Shown: positions 51,000 through 59,215 of the stretch, one piece after another
Position numbering within the stretch: position 1 is the stretch's first letter
How the letters are laid out: every line of letters starts with the position of its first letter
NCBI GenBank assembly: GCA_038893495.1
Contig: JAWARJ010000001.1
Location: 947,824-1,011,823, forward strand
DNA: 64,000 bases
From: Thermoproteus sp.
Lineage (GTDB): Archaea > Thermoproteota > Thermoprotei > Thermoproteales > Thermoproteaceae
Reading direction: 5' to 3'
Notes under the pieces: generated by a model
The model's database searches: none
What the model was told of the DNA's origin: nothing
What the model saw: only the letters and a program-made list of their open reading frames with translations
Translations under genes and position numbers: made by a program

Positions 51000-51038
51000 C
51001 GATCCGACACGCCCAAATTAATTTAAAGATTATTTCGT

Positions 51039-51713
51039 ATGGGCGTAAAGTTCGAAACCTTCGTCTTGGACCTGCTCCCCTCCTTGGGGCTCACCCCGCT
51101 GGCCCATAGGTACAAAATTATGAGAGGCGGCGTCGAGGTCGGAGAGGTCGACGTGTTGGCCGAAGACGCTGACAAGAAGCTCTATGCGGTCGAGATAAAG
51201 GCGGGGAAGGTCGACGTGTCTGGAATACGGCAGGCCTATATAAACGCAAAACTGCTGGAGGCCAAGCCGGTGGTCGTCTGTAGGGGCTACGCCGACGAAT
51301 CCGCCAAGAAGCTCGCCGAAGAGCTCGGCGTCGAGGTGATAATTCTGCCCGATTATGTCTTTTTGTCTATAGACGAGCTGGTGGGAGCCTTGACCTCAGC
51401 CTTTATTAGATCTGTGGCCTACGTGTTGAGGGCCCTAGCCGAGATAGACGAATCTACGGCCTACGCGCTGATCGAATGTCCCGATTATTATTGTTTCTGC
51501 GAGAAGGTAAAAAGCTGTGACGAGGTCCTACGCGAGCTCAACAAGAAGCTCCCGGTCTCCTACGACGCCCTCAGGAGCTTGGCGGCGGCGAAGATGGCGA
51601 TAAAAGATATGAATAGGCAAACGTCTGAATGCGATGAACATAGACGAGCTGGTCAAAGAGATCAAGGCCAACTACAAGCCCAAACTGAAGGTGATAGAGT
51701 GGAAGGGAGATAG
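51039..51713 (+). CDS. RecB-like/PD-(D/E)XK nuclease family protein
   Basis: A 224-aa protein with a nuclease core: [22 protein letters not shown] near residues 32-53 gives the Asp and the E-x-K of the PD-(D/E)XK active site. [22 protein letters not shown] follows, then a helical C-terminal half with four Cys ([15 protein letters not shown]). Four Cys near the C-terminus suggest an iron-sulfur site as in Cas4 or AddB relatives, though only a guess. The last 27 residues ([15 protein letters not shown] and on) come from DNA that also encodes the start of mtnA in another frame and look unlike a fold. TATA-like AATTTAAAG lies about 20 bases before the ATG. Confidence 0.78.
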   Translation: MGVKFETFVLDLLPSLGLTPLAHRYKIMRGGVEVGEVDVLAEDADKKLYAVEIKAGKVDVSGIRQAYINAKLLEAKPVVVCRGYADESAKKLAEELGVEVIILPDYVFLSIDELVGALTSAFIRSVAYVLRALAEIDESTAYALIECPDYYCFCEKVKSCDEVLRELNKKLPVSYDALRSLAAAKMAIKDMNRQTSECDEHRRAGQRDQGQLQAQTEGDRVEGR

Positions 51714-52746
51714 GCTTTCCCTATTGGACCAAAGGCTCCTGCCATTTGAGACTAAATACTTGGAGCTTAAGACCGTCGACGGGGTCGCCGACGCGATAAA
51801 GAACATGGCCGTTAGAGGCGCGCCTGCGATAGGCATCACGGCTGCGTACGGGATGGCTCTGGCCCTCTTCGAGAGGGAGACGTCCAGTCTAGACGAGGCG
51901 CTAAAAATCCTGGCGGCCGCAAGGGAGAAGCTCGCCAAGACTAGGCCCACAGCTCATAACCTATTCTGGGCTCTTAACAGGATGTACTCCAAGGCCAAAG
52001 AGCTCGTTGAGAGTGGAGCCGTCAAGAGCCCTAAAGAGTTGAGGGAGGAGCTTGTGGGGGAGGCCAATAGGATATTTGAGGAGGAGTTTGAGGCTGAGGC
52101 CAAGATGGGGGCCTACGGCGTCCAGTTGATACAATCGGGGGATTGGGTCTTGACACAATGTAATGCAGGTAGTCTCGCCACGGGGGCTCTGGGCACCGCG
52201 ACGGCCCCCATATATGTGGCGAAGTATCTGGACATTGACGTATCGGTCATAGTGCCCGAGACGAGGCCATGGCAACAAGGCGCGAGGCTGACGGCGTATG
52301 AGTTGAGGGAAAACGGCGTGAGGATCAAGCTGATAGCGGACACTGCCGTGGGGCTTGTCTTGAGGAGGAGGTTGGTCAATTTGGCTATAGTTGGCGCAGA
52401 TAGGATTTTAAGCGACGGCACTGTGTACAATAAAATAGGTACGCTCAACGAGGCGGTTCTGGCACACGAATTCGGCGTCCCGTTTTACGTTGCGGCGCCG
52501 ACGAGCACCTTCGACTTGACCCATAGGCCGGAGGAAGTCGAGATAGAGGAGAGGAGTCCAGACGAGGTGAGGACTGTGAGGACTCAACATGGCCATGTAT
52601 ATGTCACAATGCCCGACGTAGATGTATACAACCCGGTTTTCGACGAGACGCCGCCTAAATACATAACGGCTATAATAACTGAGGTCGGCGTAATAACACA
52701 ACCGCTGGATAGAAATATACGGCGGTTTTTGGCGCATAAGTCCTAG
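51634..52746 (+). CDS. mtnA: Methylthioribose-1-phosphate isomerase (MtnA-like)
   Basis: A 370-aa isomerase of the eIF2B-like family. The N-terminal [18 protein letters not shown] is followed by [21 protein letters not shown], the catalytic Cys in [20 protein letters not shown] (Cys176), [18 protein letters not shown], the catalytic Asp in IVGADRIL (Asp256), and [10 protein letters not shown] near residue 290. It interconverts methylthioribose-1-phosphate and methylthioribulose-1-phosphate in methionine salvage. It overlaps the upstream nuclease gene by 80 nt, a long overlap for this genome, so translation must restart internally. Confidence 0.9.
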   Translation: MNIDELVKEIKANYKPKLKVIEWKGDRLSLLDQRLLPFETKYLELKTVDGVADAIKNMAVRGAPAIGITAAYGMALALFERETSSLDEALKILAAAREKLAKTRPTAHNLFWALNRMYSKAKELVESGAVKSPKELREELVGEANRIFEEEFEAEAKMGAYGVQLIQSGDWVLTQCNAGSLATGALGTATAPIYVAKYLDIDVSVIVPETRPWQQGARLTAYELRENGVRIKLIADTAVGLVLRRRLVNLAIVGADRILSDGTVYNKIGTLNEAVLAHEFGVPFYVAAPTSTFDLTHRPEEVEIEERSPDEVRTVRTQHGHVYVTMPDVDVYNPVFDETPPKYITAIITEVGVITQPLDRNIRRFLAHKS

Positions 52747-52888
52747 CGACTTGTTGGCGGTTCTAGTTTTTAGCACGAGGCTCTGTGGATTTGACTTATT
52801 GTTGAAGGAGAAACTTATAAGCCTATAAGCGTCATGGATTCTAGAGATATATAAAGAAAAACTTAAAAATAAGCTTGAAGTGAGGCGT

Positions 52889-53224
52889 ATGAATTGGGAT
52901 GAGTTAGAGCGTAGGCTTGTTGATGCTCTAGTCTCGTTAATAAAAAGCTCTAGGGGGAAGGTCGTCAGCATAAGGGCTGCCTCACTGGCCAAAATAGCGG
53001 GCCATGGCAACGACCATAGAGCCATTCTGCGCGCCGCCAGGCTCCTCAAGAGGCTCTCCAGACAGAACTTAGTTAAAGCCGATGTGGAGGGTCTGGGCAA
53101 GAATAGGAGTTACCGCTACGTCTTGGACGAGAAGTCCGAGCTCTGGCATATAGTCAGATCCAATCCGACAGTCAAGGCCAAGGAGATTTTGGCGCAACTA
53201 GTAAAAACCTCTAATGTGGATTGA
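52889..53224 (+). CDS. Hypothetical winged-helix-like protein
   Basis: About 111 aa, basic and helical. Segments (DELERRLVDALVSLIKSSRGKVVSIRAASLAKIAGHGNDH) and AARLLKRLSRQNLVKADVEGLGKNRSYRYVLDEKSE suggest a helix-turn-helix followed by a two-strand wing. The start is the ATG at 52889, about 24 bases after the TATA core CTTAAAAAT; an in-frame GTG three codons upstream is less likely. It overlaps the tRNA/rRNA methyltransferase gene by 11 nt, so the two are co-expressed. The role is unknown; a regulator or RNA-binding partner is possible. Confidence 0.65.
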   Translation: MNWDELERRLVDALVSLIKSSRGKVVSIRAASLAKIAGHGNDHRAILRAARLLKRLSRQNLVKADVEGLGKNRSYRYVLDEKSELWHIVRSNPTVKAKEILAQLVKTSNVD

Positions 53225-54353
53225 TTTCGACGGGATTAGAGTCGACGTAGAGCTGTATAGAAGCCTCCTCCAATATTTAAGCGATAGGGAGGTGGAGGCG
53301 ATCTTCACGGCGATAAAGAGGCCGCCTTCTAGGTACTACATTAGGGTCAATACGGCAAAGATATCTCCAGAGGGCCTTCTGGCTAGGCTCTCAAGAAAAT
53401 TTCCAGTATATCGAGATGAATACCTAGAAGAGGCGTTGTGGATCCCCGTAAGGGGCCCCTTCGAGGTGCCTACCGCGAAGAAGGTCGTAGTGGCGGAAAA
53501 GAGGGCTGCTGAGAGCGTATATATGGGCAGCGACCTCTACGCCCCCGGCGTCCTTAAGGCGGCCGACGTGAAGAAAGGGGACGAAGTAAACATAGCGAGC
53601 CCCGACGGGCAGGTAGTCGCATATGGGATCGCCGAGATGGACGGACTAGATATGGTTAAGACCAGGCGGGGGCTCGCTGTGAGGGTGCTTAAGAGCGTAT
53701 ACGAGGCTCCGAAGTTGAGGGAACTGGAGGAATTCGAGGCTGGCTATTTTTACGATCAAAGCATGCCGGCCATGTGGGTGGGCGCCTTGGCGCGAAGGCT
53801 CGGCGCGAGGACTGCAATAGATCTAAACGCCGCGCCTGGCGGCAAGACGACCCACTTGGCGCAATTAGGCATAAGGGTGGTTGCCTTCGATAGGTCCCGG
53901 CCTAAAGTCAAGAAGGTTCTGGAAAACGCGAGGCGGCTGGGGCTAGAGTCGCTTATAGACGTCTTGGTGCACGACAGCAGGTATTTAGATAGAGACTTCC
54001 CGCTCCTGAGGGGCGACGTAGCGCTTGTAGATCCCCCTTGTAGCGACTTAGGCGTAAGGCCTAAGCTCAGCTACTCTATATCTATAAGAGATGTGGAGAC
54101 TCTCGTCCGCTACCAGAGGCAGTTCATCTCGGTGGCGGCGAGGACGGCCAATTACGTGATATATTCAACTTGTACCTTGACGTATTTAGAAAATGAGGGG
54201 AACGTGGCTTGGGCCTCGCGGGAGCTGGGCCTCAAGCCTTTGGAGGTCGACATACCTAGGGCCGTAGGCGGGTGGGACTGTCCTCAATGTAGGAGGTTCA
54301 TGCCGCATGTATTCGACGCGCCGGGCTTCTTCATAGCGGTGCTAGGCAAGTGA
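53214..54353 (+). CDS. NSUN/NOL1-type RNA cytosine-C5 methyltransferase with PUA domain
   Basis: A 379-aa enzyme. Residues about 90-165 form a PUA RNA-binding domain (YMGSDLYAPGVLKAADVKKGDEVNI onward). The Rossmann methyltransferase begins with AIDLNAAPGGKTTHLAQLG near residue 205, followed by LVDPPCSDLG near 272 and the catalytic Cys in YSTCTLTYLENE near 320. Four additional Cys occur in GGWDCPQCRRF. PUA-fused NSUN6-like archaeal enzymes methylate C72 of tRNA; rRNA is also possible. Its end overlaps the convergent zinc-finger gene by 12 bp. Confidence 0.9.
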   Translation: MWIDFDGIRVDVELYRSLLQYLSDREVEAIFTAIKRPPSRYYIRVNTAKISPEGLLARLSRKFPVYRDEYLEEALWIPVRGPFEVPTAKKVVVAEKRAAESVYMGSDLYAPGVLKAADVKKGDEVNIASPDGQVVAYGIAEMDGLDMVKTRRGLAVRVLKSVYEAPKLRELEEFEAGYFYDQSMPAMWVGALARRLGARTAIDLNAAPGGKTTHLAQLGIRVVAFDRSRPKVKKVLENARRLGLESLIDVLVHDSRYLDRDFPLLRGDVALVDPPCSDLGVRPKLSYSISIRDVETLVRYQRQFISVAARTANYVIYSTCTLTYLENEGNVAWASRELGLKPLEVDIPRAVGGWDCPQCRRFMPHVFDAPGFFIAVLGK

Positions 54354-54569
54354 CTTTAACGTCTTGGCGACATAGTCGTCGCATATCTTTTTGTACTTAC
54401 AATACATACAAGCCAGCGGGCTCTCCCCCCTCAGCCTCTTCTGTACGAGCCTACATACCTCCTTGACGTAATAATTGGGGAAACAATCGTCGCACACAAA
54501 GACGTCACCTCTTATGTAGGCTATCCTGCTCATATTCACCTCGCGGCCGCAGACGGAACAACGGGGCAT
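54342..54569 (-). CDS. Small cysteine-rich (zinc or iron-sulfur) protein
   Basis: A 75-aa protein: CSVCGREV near residue 4, VCDDCFPNYY near residue 25, and MACMYCKYKKICDDY-type C-terminal Cys (CMYCKYKKIC) near residue 55. The first four Cys form a likely zinc ribbon; the last three resemble iron-sulfur or zinc ligands. The start is the ATG at 54569; an open upstream extension includes the promoter region. A divergent TATA region (TAATTTAATTAT) is shared with the AMMECR1 gene. No family was recognised. Confidence 0.6.
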   Translation of the reverse strand: MPRCSVCGREVNMSRIAYIRGDVFVCDDCFPNYYVKEVCRLVQKRLRGESPLACMYCKYKKICDDYVAKTLKSLA

Positions 54570-54597
54570 AATTAAATTAGAGGAGTATAAAATAGAC

Positions 54598-55272
54598 ATG
54601 GAATTTAGGCCGTATTCCTTAGACGAAGGGACCTTCTTGGTTAAACTGGCCAGGAGGGCCGTAGAGGAATATCTCGCTAGAGGGGTAGTAATAGAGCCGC
54701 CGGCGGAGACCCCTAGGCGCCTCCTCGAGGACTCCTACGGCGTCTTTACGACCATAGAGAAGCTCGCCGGCGGCAAGTTGGAGCTCAGGGGCTGTATAGG
54801 CTATCCCGAGGGCTATAGGAACGTGGCCTACGCCACAATATATAGCGCCATAGCGGCGTGTTGCCAAGACCCGCGCTTTCCCGCCATGGCCCTAGACGAG
54901 ATAGACGACGTGGTGTTTGAGGTCTCGATCTTGAGTCCCCTAAGGCTCCTGCCGCCTAAGCCCAAGGACTATTTGAGCTCGGTCGAGGTCGGGCGGCATG
55001 GCATAGTGATAAAAAGAGGCTTCTACTCCGGCCTATTGCTACCTCAAGTGCCCGTCGAGGAGTGTTGGGACTCCGAGGAGTTCCTCTCAAACGGATGCCT
55101 TAAGGCGTGGCTACACGCCGATTGTTGGCTCGACGAGAGGACTAAGGTATACGTGTTCGAAGCTCAATTGTTCAGGGAGAAAGCCCCCAGAGGCGAGATA
55201 TACGAGCGCGACCTCAAGGAGGAGCTGGCCCGATGTAGATCGGCCACTAGGCGACACGACGTTTCGGCCTAG
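54598..55272 (+). CDS. AMMECR1-domain protein
   Basis: A 224-aa protein with the family signature: LARRAVEEYLARG at the N-terminus, GVFTTIEKLAGGKLELRGCIGYPEG near residues 44-70 (the LRGCIG motif), then AAIAACCQDPRFPAMALDEIDDVVFEVSILSPL, SVEVGRHGIVIKRGF near 133 and a late WLHADCWLDE segment. Function is unknown though conserved in archaea and eukaryotes. Start ATG. It stands alone. Confidence 0.88.
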   Translation: MEFRPYSLDEGTFLVKLARRAVEEYLARGVVIEPPAETPRRLLEDSYGVFTTIEKLAGGKLELRGCIGYPEGYRNVAYATIYSAIAACCQDPRFPAMALDEIDDVVFEVSILSPLRLLPPKPKDYLSSVEVGRHGIVIKRGFYSGLLLPQVPVEECWDSEEFLSNGCLKAWLHADCWLDERTKVYVFEAQLFREKAPRGEIYERDLKEELARCRSATRRHDVSA

Positions 55273-55471
55273 CGGTCAGTCCTGTCGTTTACAGATATAT
55301 ATCAACCGTGACTGCGCTCACGACATTTGATCCCTAAAGGCGCTGGGAACTCAATCTCAGTATGTATGTTACGTTTTGTACAATCTGGCCGCTTGAGATG
55401 AATTTATATCACCACGTCAACACGGGCGGAGATACAGTGAAGCGATGTGACAGGGCTTACTGCCGTCCCTT
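55273..55471. other. Intergenic stretch, no supported gene
   Basis: Between AMMECR1 and the GTPase gene. TATA-like runs occur near 55293-55302 (GATATATATC) and 55400-55412 (GAATTTATATC), which could promote RNAs. Neither is followed by a C/D box layout. A short inverted repeat (CGTGA/TCACG at about 55311-55326) is weak. I see no conserved RNase P RNA segment. Confidence 0.4.
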
Positions 55472-56251
55472 TCAAGCCTCCCTGCTGGGAGGCTCGTAGT
55501 AATATGTCAATTTCCCTTCGATCCAATCCACTAAGACCCTCCTGGCCGCTTCGTCTATATTCACGCGGCCGCCCTTCATCAGGCGGCCGTAGCGCCTGCC
55601 CACATATTCGAGGGCCTCCTCGGCGGAAGAGCCGCGATAGCCGTATATCTCGAGCGCCTTGGGGTTTAATTTCAACAGCCTATCTATCAGCGCAATTGCG
55701 TAGGGCACCGCGTCGTCTACTCTGCCCGGATCGACAGCTCCTTGTACCACCGCGAGGGCCAAGTCGTCGGGGCTCGACCGAATGACGCCGGGGGTGTCCA
55801 CCACTATCAACCAGCTTTTAGCCCTCACCAGCTGTTCGCCTTTAGTCCAGCCTGGCTTGGGGCTGGTGGACGCGACGTGCCTCCCCTTTAGGTAGTTGAT
55901 TATTGTGGACTTCCCGACGTTGGGATACCCAACGACCGCCACTCTGACCGGTATGGCTGGCGCCAGCCTCTTGATGTACGCCATTAGCTTCCTAGTGCCC
56001 AACCTCTCCTTGGCGCTCAGAAAGACGGCCGGCGCGCCTTGGACTTCGAACCACTCCTTCCACTTGAGGCCTATTTCGAAGGGCACGAGGTCTGCCTTGT
56101 TCAAAACCATTATGACGCGCTTACCTAAATCCTTCGCTAATTTCTCCACGTCGATGTTCCTAATGGCGAGGGGGTCCCGTACGTCTAGTACCTCTAGGAC
56201 TATGTCGCTGTCCTCGACGACTCTCCTGACTCTCCTCCATGCCTCTGCCAC
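55472..56251 (-). CDS. Circularly permuted YlqF/YawG-type GTPase
   Basis: A 259-aa GTPase in which the motifs run G4-G5-G1-G3: NKADLVPF near residue 52, SAKERLG near 79, the P-loop GYPNVGKSTIINYL near 109, TPKPGWTKGEQ-like switch, and DTPGVIRSS near 153. This order defines the YlqF/YawG class, which helps assemble the large ribosomal subunit. The C-terminal helices (LIDRLLKLNPKALEIYG onward) fit. Its start overlaps the neighbouring upstream gene by 52 nt. Confidence 0.9.
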   Translation of the reverse strand: MAEAWRRVRRVVEDSDIVLEVLDVRDPLAIRNIDVEKLAKDLGKRVIMVLNKADLVPFEIGLKWKEWFEVQGAPAVFLSAKERLGTRKLMAYIKRLAPAIPVRVAVVGYPNVGKSTIINYLKGRHVASTSPKPGWTKGEQLVRAKSWLIVVDTPGVIRSSPDDLALAVVQGAVDPGRVDDAVPYAIALIDRLLKLNPKALEIYGYRGSSAEEALEYVGRRYGRLMKGGRVNIDEAARRVLVDWIEGKLTYYYEPPSREA

Positions 56252-56550
56252 GCCACTATCACGCCAACGTGATTTAAATGTCCTCTATCGCACTCGCCGT
56301 AGACATCTCTAAATATGTAAAATTTGGTCAACGGCCCTCCACATCTGGCACATTTAAGCTCGGCCTCCCCAACTACTTCATATTTAGTCAAATCGTACGA
56401 TATTAGGTACGTATATATCGGCTTGCCGTCCGAAAGGGCCAATAGGTAGTGTCTGCCGTCGTCTGAAGCCACTATATACCTCTCGGCGTTAATTATATCT
56501 CCAGACTTCGCGCTGATCTTCTCGATCTTAGCCCTATATCTCGCCTCCAT
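56200..56550 (-). CDS. Hypothetical zinc-ribbon protein
   Basis: About 116 aa. The N-terminal half is beta-rich (RYRAKIEKISAKSGDIINAERYIVASDDG and YLLALSDGKPIYTYLISYD). The C-terminal half carries CARCGGPL and a further CDRGH that may bind zinc. The start is the ATG at 56550, about 25 bases after a TATA-like TTTTAAATTA; the open frame six codons further upstream lies inside it. It overlaps the GTPase gene by 52 nt and is probably co-transcribed. No family is known to me. Confidence 0.6.
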   Translation of the reverse strand: MEARYRAKIEKISAKSGDIINAERYIVASDDGRHYLLALSDGKPIYTYLISYDLTKYEVVGEAELKCARCGGPLTKFYIFRDVYGECDRGHLNHVGVIVAWQRHGGESGESSRTAT

Positions 56551-56599
56551 TATGGCGATAAGCAACATAATAATTTAAAAGAGGTGCGGCAAGTCAGCA

Positions 56600-57205
56600 G
56601 TGTCTTCGCGAGTCAGCCCCTCTCGTTTGGAGCTGATAAACCAGAGGAGGAGGCTACAGCTTTTCTTGAGGATCAAAAAGACCTTGGAAGACGCTAGGAA
56701 TAGCACCATACAGAGGATTAGGGCGTTAATAGCAGAGCTAGAGAGAGACAGAGCCGAAATCGCCGCAAGCTTCTCGGAGATCTCCGATTTGTTCAAAATG
56801 GCAGTGGCCAAAGAGGGAATAGACAGAATAGACATGCTGGCCGAGATAACGCCTAAAGTCGCAAATGCGGTAGCCGTAAATAGAGGCTTGTACATGGGCA
56901 TCGAAATCGAAAATTATGGTAAATATCCAGTATATAGCCTCATAGCGGAGGCCCCCGAACTCGACCTGGCGCTAATAAAAATGCGCGAATTGCTACCCAA
57001 ACTTCTATCTTTCGCCGAGAAGGAGACATTATTTTATGTATTGCTGAATAGAGTTAGGGAGTACCAAAGGATGATCAACGCCATAGATTACGTAATAGTG
57101 CCAAGGATACAAGAGAGCATAAAGTACATCACCTTGGCGCTCGAAGAACAAGAAAGGGAGGACTTCATAAGGCGTAAGATAATCACCGCTGTGGCTCAAA
57201 GCTAG
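56600..57205 (+). CDS. atpD: A-type ATPase subunit D
   Basis: A 201-aa subunit of the archaeal (A1) ATPase, part of the central rotor shaft. It has the family opening SSRVSPSRLELINQRRRLQLFLRIKKTLE, and a long two-helix coiled coil that flanks a central region (YGKYPVYSLIAEAPEL). The C-terminal helix contains MINAIDYVIVPRIQESIKYI. Start GTG, with a TATA-like run near 56572-56580 shared with the divergent zinc-ribbon gene. Catalytic subunits A and B are not in the window. Confidence 0.93.
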   Translation: MSSRVSPSRLELINQRRRLQLFLRIKKTLEDARNSTIQRIRALIAELERDRAEIAASFSEISDLFKMAVAKEGIDRIDMLAEITPKVANAVAVNRGLYMGIEIENYGKYPVYSLIAEAPELDLALIKMRELLPKLLSFAEKETLFYVLLNRVREYQRMINAIDYVIVPRIQESIKYITLALEEQEREDFIRRKIITAVAQS

Positions 57206-57243
57206 TCGGCAGAATACATAAAAGGGCTTGTTTCATCACATCA

Positions 57244-57396
57244 GTGTCGGTAAAGGACCTAGAAACTCAAATAAAAGAACTTATGGATAAAGAACTTGAA
57301 AGAATTCTCGGCGAAGCTAAAAGAGAACTCGACGAAACTATAAAGGAGATAGATGCCCAGATCGAGAAGCTAAGACAATATTTAAAAGCACCTTAA
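57244..57396 (+). CDS. 50-aa coiled-coil protein in the A-type ATPase cluster
   Basis: A short GTG-started gene: MSVKDLETQIKELMDKELER followed by ILGEAKRELDETIKEIDAQI and a final EKLRQYLKAP. Nearly every residue is charged or helix-forming with a heptad-like pattern. A TATA box (ATACATAAAAG) lies about 25 bases before the GTG, and the stop TAA is followed directly by the ATG of the proteolipid gene. It is probably a small stator or accessory subunit of the ATPase, but it matches no subunit I can name. Confidence 0.78.
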   Translation: MSVKDLETQIKELMDKELERILGEAKRELDETIKEIDAQIEKLRQYLKAP

Positions 57397-57687
57397 ATGG
57401 CCAGGGTTATGTCAGGCAGATATCTACTACCCCTCTTGTTGCTAAGCGCATTGGCGCTTGCGCAAGCGACGACCACCTCTTCGGGCAATCAATACATAGG
57501 AGCGGGACTTGCTATGGGCCTCGCAGGCCTGGGGGCTGGCTTAGGCGTAGGCATCGCAGGCGCTGCGGCCATATCGGCCCTCGTCGAGAAGCCACAAGAG
57601 CGTACTTGGTATCTAATATTCGTAGCTCTGGCCGAGGCTATAGCGATATACGGCCTGCTGATAAGCTTTATATTGGCCTCTAGATAA
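57397..57687 (+). CDS. atpK: A-type ATPase proteolipid (c/K) subunit
   Basis: A 96-aa proteolipid. An N-terminal signal-like hydrophobic stretch (residues 8-23, ending LALAQA) is followed by two helices. The first is Gly-rich (GLAMGLAGLGAGLGVGIAGAAAI). The second (YLIFVALAEAIAIYGLLISFIL) carries the ion-binding Glu in ALAEAIAIYG. It forms the membrane rotor ring that moves protons or sodium ions. It starts one base after the 50-aa gene stop and overlaps the convergent subunit C gene by 8 bp. Confidence 0.93.
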   Translation: MARVMSGRYLLPLLLLSALALAQATTTSSGNQYIGAGLAMGLAGLGAGLGVGIAGAAAISALVEKPQERTWYLIFVALAEAIAIYGLLISFILASR

Positions 57688-58729
57688 GCGTCAAGGGGGC
57701 GAAATAGCTACGCCTTTTTTCCACCGAAACGCCTTCGATCAGCATAGCAGCTGACTTGATTATCAACATGGCTTCAGACCTCATGTATTCTAGAGACGAG
57801 AGGAGGGCGCCCAACGAGAACTCCGAGCATTCGACCATACAGGTATCGGCCAGACGTCTCATTATGGCGGGGTAGGAGTTGTCCAACACAACAGAGAGGT
57901 TTTCGAACGTAGGCTCTTCGGACGTCAAGGAGGCCACCACCTGGCCCCACGGCTTGATGCCCGAAATTAGATCTAAAGCCTTTGCGATCTCGCCGCGAGC
58001 CACCGCGTTAAATATCTCGCCGATAATTCCCGACGGCATGCCAGCGGTAAGAGATGTAATTTCTTCTGGCGACAACCCCCATAACCTAGCTCTTACGGCC
58101 AGCACTACATTGAAATATGTAGTGAGCGCGTCGATGAGTCTATTTATGGATCTGTCGTTAAGTTCGCTTAAGGACTTAGTGTAGTCTAAAATCCACTGTC
58201 TATCTAGGAATATTGTGAACTTATCGTAGCCGAATTTCTGCATCAAATCGAAAGCCTCAGAGGCGGGATGCCTCAAGGCCCTGAGCCTCTCGCCGACCTC
58301 TTCAATGCTTCTAGCGCCTAGAAGCGAAGATATTACATAGCGCCTACCTGTGAAGTCAAGAGGTTCCGTCATTATGAAGTCCTCGGGATTTTTGCCGGAC
58401 CTTATTGCAGTAATGATGTATTCTATATTTTCATATTCAAAACGCCTTAGATGTAGCTTGATTACCTCCTTGCCGTCCTTCGGGGAACCCAAATATATTT
58501 CTTTTATGTTAATCATATACGTATGTATAATTTGATCTCTTAGATCTTTTAGGGTCTCCGACGTCAATTTATCTATAGAGACTTGATATTGAGTAGTTCT
58601 CAACACATTCAGATACTCATCGGGGTTGTTGGCGTAGGCGAGCGCTATGGCTTTATCTTTAGGGAGGCTTTTAACTCTAAGCGCTCTTACTTTAGGCCCG
58701 AGGGCCGGCCTCCTTAAAATCGAACTCAT
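57680..58729 (-). CDS. atpC: A-type ATPase subunit C
   Basis: A 349-aa V/A-type subunit C. It makes the funnel that connects the rotor shaft to the membrane ring. The all-helical pattern is typical: ALRVKSLPKDKAIALAYANNPDEYLNVLRTT, RFEYENIEYIITAIRSGKNPEDF near residues 93-115, and repeated ILDYTKSLSELNDRSINRLID segments. It overlaps the upstream coiled-coil gene by 4 nt (ATGA) and is read against the D-proteolipid side. Confidence 0.9.
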   Translation of the reverse strand: MSSILRRPALGPKVRALRVKSLPKDKAIALAYANNPDEYLNVLRTTQYQVSIDKLTSETLKDLRDQIIHTYMINIKEIYLGSPKDGKEVIKLHLRRFEYENIEYIITAIRSGKNPEDFIMTEPLDFTGRRYVISSLLGARSIEEVGERLRALRHPASEAFDLMQKFGYDKFTIFLDRQWILDYTKSLSELNDRSINRLIDALTTYFNVVLAVRARLWGLSPEEITSLTAGMPSGIIGEIFNAVARGEIAKALDLISGIKPWGQVVASLTSEEPTFENLSVVLDNSYPAIMRRLADTCMVECSEFSLGALLSSLEYMRSEAMLIIKSAAMLIEGVSVEKRRSYFAPLTLI

Positions 58730-59049
58730 AAACCGAGTTGTTTCAGAACGGCCTCTAGGACTTGCTGTCTCTTCTGCTCGAAGTCCTTCATGATTTTATC
58801 CGCTCGTTGCTCGGCCTCTTGTAGTACACGCGCGGCCTCCTCTTTGGCCTTACTCAAAGCAGTTTGGCGATAGTCCTCTACCGCCTTCTTTACTATTTTA
58901 TTGACGACTTCGCTTAACATATTTGAGTATTTATTTACTATAGCATTGGCATTTTCTTGAGCCTTCCGTTTAACTTGTTCAGTTTCTTTAATGAGTTTGT
59001 CTATATCCTCTAGACTCTTAAGGATCTCGTCCAACTTTAACATCAGCAC
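58726..59049 (-). CDS. A-type ATPase peripheral-stalk coiled-coil subunit (H/G-like)
   Basis: A 107-aa nearly continuous coiled coil: KLDEILKSLEDIDKLIKETEQVKRKAQENANAI, SNMLSEVVNKIVKKAVEDYRQTALSKAKEEAARVLQEAEQ and a final EQKRQQVLEAVLKQLGL. Length and charge pattern fit subunit H (G) of A-type ATPases. It is too short for subunit E, which also has a globular C-terminal domain. Start GTG at 59049; an ATG two codons later is also possible. It overlaps atpC by 4 nt. A TATA region about 20 bases upstream lies in the divergent gap. Confidence 0.8.
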   Translation of the reverse strand: MLMLKLDEILKSLEDIDKLIKETEQVKRKAQENANAIVNKYSNMLSEVVNKIVKKAVEDYRQTALSKAKEEAARVLQEAEQRADKIMKDFEQKRQQVLEAVLKQLGL

Positions 59050-59104
59050 TTCACTGCTCCGTTTTTATATATATTGATGTTGAGGACAACGTGATGAGCC
59101 CAGG

Positions 59105-59144
59105 ACAGATCGAACGATGAGATTATTTCTCGTCGCTGATCTGT
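59105..59144. ncRNA. Candidate structured RNA hairpin in the gap before the SPFH gene
   Basis: ACAGATC (59105-59111) pairs with GATCTGT (59138-59144), and CGATGAG (59115-59121) pairs with CTCGTCG (59129-59135) with one G-U, around a 7-base ATTATTT loop. This is a 14-bp stem with a small internal loop. A TATA box (TTTTTATATATA) at about 59062-59073 would start transcription near 59091, just ahead of it. GTGATGA and CTGA are present nearby, but the spacing is not that of a C/D guide RNA. Confidence 0.45.
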
Positions 59145-59215
59145 GCGCGGACTTCTCTTCACGCCTCAGACCGTCTCCGTGTCGTCATATTTTAATTTAG
59201 GATTTAGTCGTATAT

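Noticed and set aside
55273..55471. RNase P RNA or C/D RNA in the gap after AMMECR1
   Set aside because: No conserved GAGGAAAGUC-like RNase P segment and no RUGAUGA/CUGA spacing on either strand.
59091..59139. Possible C/D box guide RNA (GTGATGA, CGATGA, CTGA) in the gap before the SPFH gene
   Set aside because: No D' box has a proper spacer before C' and the C'-D distance is 15 nt. The same bases form a strong hairpin, so I list it as a hairpin instead.
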